Shown here: in pieces, positions 60,968 to 64,000 of the stretch
Numbering within the stretch: position 1 is the stretch's first letter
Layout of the letters: every line of letters begins with the position of its first letter
NCBI GenBank assembly: GCA_963719855.1
Contig: CAVRDK010000004.1
Span: 744,001-808,000 of the forward strand
Source: CAIQPV01 sp963719855
Lineage (GTDB): Bacteria > Pseudomonadota > Gammaproteobacteria > Burkholderiales > Gallionellaceae
Direction of reading: 5' to 3'
DNA: 64,000 nt
Made by a program: the position numbers and the translations under genes
Notes under the pieces: generated by a model
Told to the model about the DNA's origin: nothing
Seen by the model: only the letters and a program-made list of their open reading frames with translations
The model's database searches: none

Positions 60968-61086
60968 TAATAGTAGATTTTTTGTCAGTATGCAATGATT
61001 GGCATCGTTAACATGATATGCCAAAGCACTAAAACAGTCCTTGACCACAATCAGGTCGCCGCAATCTGGACAAGAAAGAAGATAAC

Positions 61087-61884
61087 GTGAGTGTCCCGGT
61101 AAGCGTGGTGATACCCTGTTTCCGTTGTTCAAGGACAATAACACGCGCGGTTTCCTCAATCGCGTATCAGACCAGAAAGCCGGCAGAAGTATTATTGGTT
61201 GATGATGCGAGCGGCGACGACACTTTGGAAGTATTGCATGATCTGGCGCAGCAGTACATAGGCTGGATAAAAATTATCAGCTTGAAAATGAATCAAGGTG
61301 CGGCGAGTTCACGCAATGCAGGATGGGAAGCGGCGAGCCAGCCTTATATTGCATTTCTTGATGCGGATGATGCTTGGCACCCAAAGAAAATCGAAATCCA
61401 ATATACCTATATGAGTGCACATCCAGAAGTCGTCCTTTGTGGTCATCGGGTAAGAGTAATTAAGCAAACAGACAGTTTGCCAGACTGGGAATCGGGAGAT
61501 TGGAAAGTGGAGCGTATACACAAGTGGGCGCTGTTGTTGTCGAACAAGTTTGCACCTAGCTCGGCAATGTTGCGTCGTGATGCTAATTCTCGCTTTGTCA
61601 AAGGTCAGCGTTATATGGAAGACCATATGCTTTGGTTGGAGCTTGTGTGTAGTGGGGTTGTGGTCACAAAACTTTCTGCTGAATTGGCGTCTTTTTATAA
61701 AAGTCCATTTGGTGTGGCGGGTTTGAGTGCCCAACTGTGGTCTATGGAGAAAGGCGATTTGAGCAATTACGCGCGTCTCTATCGTGGTGGCTGTATCAAT
61801 CTTGTCGAGTGGCTAAGCCTGGATTTGTATTCGTTGCTGAAGTATGTGCGCAGATTGCTGATCTGCTGGCTGCATTTGCGATGA
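61087..61884 (+). CDS. Family 2 glycosyltransferase
   Basis: 265 residues from GTG: VPVSVVIPCFRCSRTITRAV, LLVDDASGDDTLEVL, FLDADDAWHPKKIEIQYTYM. It is followed by a coupled GT2 gene whose ATG overlaps its stop (ATGA). GT-A fold, sugar donor unknown. Confidence 0.9.
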   Translation: MSVPVSVVIPCFRCSRTITRAVSSIAYQTRKPAEVLLVDDASGDDTLEVLHDLAQQYIGWIKIISLKMNQGAASSRNAGWEAASQPYIAFLDADDAWHPKKIEIQYTYMSAHPEVVLCGHRVRVIKQTDSLPDWESGDWKVERIHKWALLLSNKFAPSSAMLRRDANSRFVKGQRYMEDHMLWLELVCSGVVVTKLSAELASFYKSPFGVAGLSAQLWSMEKGDLSNYARLYRGGCINLVEWLSLDLYSLLKYVRRLLICWLHLR

Positions 61885-62672
61885 AAATAATAACTGCAAA
61901 GAGCGCAGCAGAAATTTCCATTTCTGTTGTCAGTCATGGGCAAATTGATTTGATCGAAATTCTTTTATATGACATCGACCTATATTGCCGCGCATCATCA
62001 ATCGAGTTGATTCTCACGCTTAATTTGGAGGAGAAACTGCCTTTTGATGCAGATAGATTTTCATTTCCGGTAAAGGTTGTTCGCAACACCTCGCCCTTGG
62101 GATTCGCCGCAAACCACAATCAGGCATTTGCGCTTGTGGCTACGCGTTTTTTTTGTGTGATGAATCCGGACATCCGGTTTGATAAGAACCCTTTCCCTAC
62201 GTTGATTTCGTGCCTGCATAATTCTTCCATTGGTGTGTCGGCCCCACTTGTGCTGGGCGAAAGCGGCGAGTTAGAAGACAGCGCACGCCGTTTCCCGACT
62301 CCGCTCAAGATACTTTGCAAGGTATTCGGCAGATGTAAAGGCAGCGACTATGTGCTGAAGGATGAAGCTATCTTTCCGGATTGGGTGGGCGGGATGTTCA
62401 TGCTGTTTCCTAGCAGTGTTTTTCGTGAAATCGGAGGATTTGATACGAGGTTCTTTCTCTATTACGAGGATGTCGATCTTTGTGCACGTCTTACGCTAAG
62501 GGGCTATCGCGTGGTTATGTGCAATCAAGTATCGGTAGTTCACCATGCGCGGCGGACTAGTCACACCAATTTGCGCTACCTGTGGTGGCATATTGCGAGT
62601 GCATTACGTTTTTTCTTTTCGCCTATTTATCGGCAATTACGGTACCGCAAATTAAGATATAAGAGGACGTAA
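61881..62672 (+). CDS. Family 2 glycosyltransferase (rhamnosyltransferase-like)
   Basis: 263 residues from the ATG at 61881. VVRNTSPLGFAANHNQAFAL and CVMNPDIRFDKNPFPTLI are typical of the WbbL/rhamnosyltransferase type. GGFDTRFFLYYEDVDLCARL is the acceptor-side motif. Translationally coupled to the previous gene. Confidence 0.88.
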   Translation: MKIITAKSAAEISISVVSHGQIDLIEILLYDIDLYCRASSIELILTLNLEEKLPFDADRFSFPVKVVRNTSPLGFAANHNQAFALVATRFFCVMNPDIRFDKNPFPTLISCLHNSSIGVSAPLVLGESGELEDSARRFPTPLKILCKVFGRCKGSDYVLKDEAIFPDWVGGMFMLFPSSVFREIGGFDTRFFLYYEDVDLCARLTLRGYRVVMCNQVSVVHHARRTSHTNLRYLWWHIASALRFFFSPIYRQLRYRKLRYKRT

Positions 62673-62674
62673 TT

Positions 62675-63655
62675 ATGTGGAAGCGTTACGTAGCTGATTT
62701 AGTGGTGCCAATTATGGATTGGGTTCTTTCGCCACTGGTACTTGTAGCTGCCGCGCTGATGAAAGTTGTTCGCCGATTTGGTATCTGGCGTATGCCGGTC
62801 AGTAAGGCCATTTTCAATCGGGTTGGTATCTACCCGATTCGCGATCACTATTATGAGCCGATGTTTAACTATCCCGCCCATCTTTTGCGTTCATTGCGTA
62901 AGGAGCGACATCTTCCGGGAATCGACATGAACGAGACAGCACAGATGGAATTGCTTGCGCGTTTTGATTATGTGGATGAGCTAAAACGCTTCCCTCGCAC
63001 ACCATCTGGTGGCGCGTCCTTTTATTACGGAAATCCCAATTTTGCCGAAGGCGATGCAGAATGTCTTTACAGTCTTATTCGCCTATATAAGCCCAAGCGT
63101 ATCATCGAGATCGGCAGTGGATTTTCTACGCTCATGGCACATGAGGCGGTGGAACAAAACCGACGGGAGGATGCAACTTACCGCTGCCGTCATATTTGTA
63201 TCGAACCCTATGAAATGGGATGGCTGAATGACGTGTCAGGAGTTGAAGTATTAAGGCAGAGAGTCGAACAAATGGATAAGCAACTATTCCTTGAGTTGGG
63301 GGAGAGCGATATTTTGTTTATCGACTCCTCGCACGTAATACGCCCACAAGGCGATATTTTGTGTGAGTATCTTGAAATATTACCGACTCTTCGACCCGGC
63401 GTACTTGTACACATCCATGACATTTTTACCCCCCGAGATTATCCAGACGCTTGGCTAATTGATGAGGTTAAGCTGTGGAATGAGCAGTATCTGCTGGAAG
63501 CATTCCTGTCCTGCAACTCCCAGTTTGAAATTATCGCGGCATTGAATTTCCTGAAACATCGGCATCCGGCCGAACTAGCGGCGAAATTTCCAATACTGGG
63601 AGGGCGCGTGGCATATTCTGAACCTGGATCTTTCTGGATCAGGAAGGTTGTTTGA
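62675..63655 (+). CDS. Class I SAM-dependent methyltransferase-like protein
   Basis: 326 residues with an N-terminal hydrophobic segment (about 5-32) and a methyltransferase core: RIIEIGSGFSTLMAHEAV, ICIEPYEMGWLND and ILFIDSSHVIRPQGDILCEY, ending HIHDIFTPRDYPDAW. It resembles Methyltransf_24-type proteins in polysaccharide loci. Possibly a second sugar methyltransferase. It begins three bases after the preceding gene. Confidence 0.82.
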   Translation: MWKRYVADLVVPIMDWVLSPLVLVAAALMKVVRRFGIWRMPVSKAIFNRVGIYPIRDHYYEPMFNYPAHLLRSLRKERHLPGIDMNETAQMELLARFDYVDELKRFPRTPSGGASFYYGNPNFAEGDAECLYSLIRLYKPKRIIEIGSGFSTLMAHEAVEQNRREDATYRCRHICIEPYEMGWLNDVSGVEVLRQRVEQMDKQLFLELGESDILFIDSSHVIRPQGDILCEYLEILPTLRPGVLVHIHDIFTPRDYPDAWLIDEVKLWNEQYLLEAFLSCNSQFEIIAALNFLKHRHPAELAAKFPILGGRVAYSEPGSFWIRKVV

Positions 63656-63705
63656 TGGTAGTTGCGAGTGTTCATGGTGCAGAGCATCCGAAGGAGATAT
63701 TCATT

Positions 63706-64000
63706 TTGAACGCATGGCAGCGGCAAAATAATTTTGATTTGCTACGGTTCCTGTTTGCATTCGTTGTTTTTTTGGTACATGCCTATGTGCTGTCCGGTGA
63801 GGAAAGCCTCTCTTCGCTGAGCAAACTGCTTTCTTCCGAAATTGCAGTCAAGTCGTTCTTTGTGGTCAGCGGTTTTTTGATCTTCATGAGTTATGAAAAT
63901 TCACGCGATGCAAGAAGTTATTTCATTAAAAGGGCGCGGCGGATTTATCCAGCATATTTCTCTATTGTAGTAATCTGCGCTATTTTCGGTGTTGTTTTTA
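63706..64000 (+). CDS. Acyltransferase family 3 protein, cut off by the window
   Basis: NFDLLRFLFAFVVFLVHAYV, then FFVVSGFLIFMSYENSRDAR and RRIYPAYFSIVVI are the N-terminal signature of OafA-type acyltransferases, a membrane protein with about ten helices. The start is probably TTG at 63706, since AAGGAG (63691-63696) lies just upstream. An ATG at 63655 in the same frame overlaps the previous stop. The 3' end lies beyond the window. Confidence 0.85.
   Translation, partial: MNAWQRQNNFDLLRFLFAFVVFLVHAYVLSGEESLSSLSKLLSSEIAVKSFFVVSGFLIFMSYENSRDARSYFIKRARRIYPAYFSIVVICAIFGVVF

Overview
The window looks like a chromosomal segment of a betaproteobacterium, probably of the Nitrosomonadales/Gallionellaceae type. 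This is inferred from gene order (pilC-pilD-coaE-zapD-yacG, argJ next to a DUF815 ATPase, secA-M23 peptidase-dciA-hemA-prfA) and from protein character, not from a database match. No rRNA, tRNA or CRISPR array was seen.

Region 1 (1-9.7 kb) is housekeeping: a ParA-type ATPase, ilvD, lgt, a CorC/CNNM-type membrane protein, the type IV pilus genes pilC and pilD, coaE, zapD, yacG and a Nudix-ThiE fusion.

Region 2 (9.7-17.6 kb) is a nest of mobile DNA. Two inverted copies of a repeat of about 210 bp flank a gene for a tail-anchored, possibly zinc-binding protein. One copy is split by a 6515-bp IS1595-family transposon (10991-17505) with perfect 25-bp terminal inverted repeats and an 8-bp target duplication. 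Its cargo is a restriction-modification operon: a DUF6471 protein, a C5 cytosine methyltransferase, a restriction endonuclease, Vsr, a VbhA-like antitoxin and a small membrane protein. The methyltransferase reading frame starts with 44 perfect copies of a 7-bp repeat, so it can be switched by slippage. An IS21 element (12.36-14.82 kb) has removed the 3' part of the methyltransferase and the 5' part of the endonuclease.

Region 3 (17.6-29.0 kb) returns to core genes: DUF815 ATPase, argJ, a cyclic-nucleotide-binding protein, secA, an M23 peptidase, dciA, hemA, prfA, a TauE/SafE permease and an EVE-domain protein, followed by a Phd/VapC toxin-antitoxin pair.

Region 4 (29.2-64 kb) is a cell-surface polysaccharide locus. 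It opens with a MarR-type regulator and an RfaH homologue, followed 49 bp later by an exact 12-base ops element. Then come the ABC exporter genes wzm and wzt, a set for making a nonulosonate-like or amino sugar (LegB-like dehydratase, nucleotidyltransferase, epimerase, radical SAM/SPASM enzyme, NeuB/SpsE-, SpsF- and SpsG-like proteins, WbqC, oxidoreductase, DegT aminotransferases, acyltransferases), and many glycosyltransferases and methyltransferases. RfaH loaded at ops would be expected to carry RNA polymerase through this long operon. Wzt has a C-terminal domain of the kind that reads a chain-terminal modification, which fits the methyltransferases downstream. The locus is broken up by toxin-antitoxin modules, an IS5 element inside an acyltransferase gene, an IS3 element inside a glycosyltransferase fossil, and three single-base frameshifts next to A runs that could be real or assembly errors.
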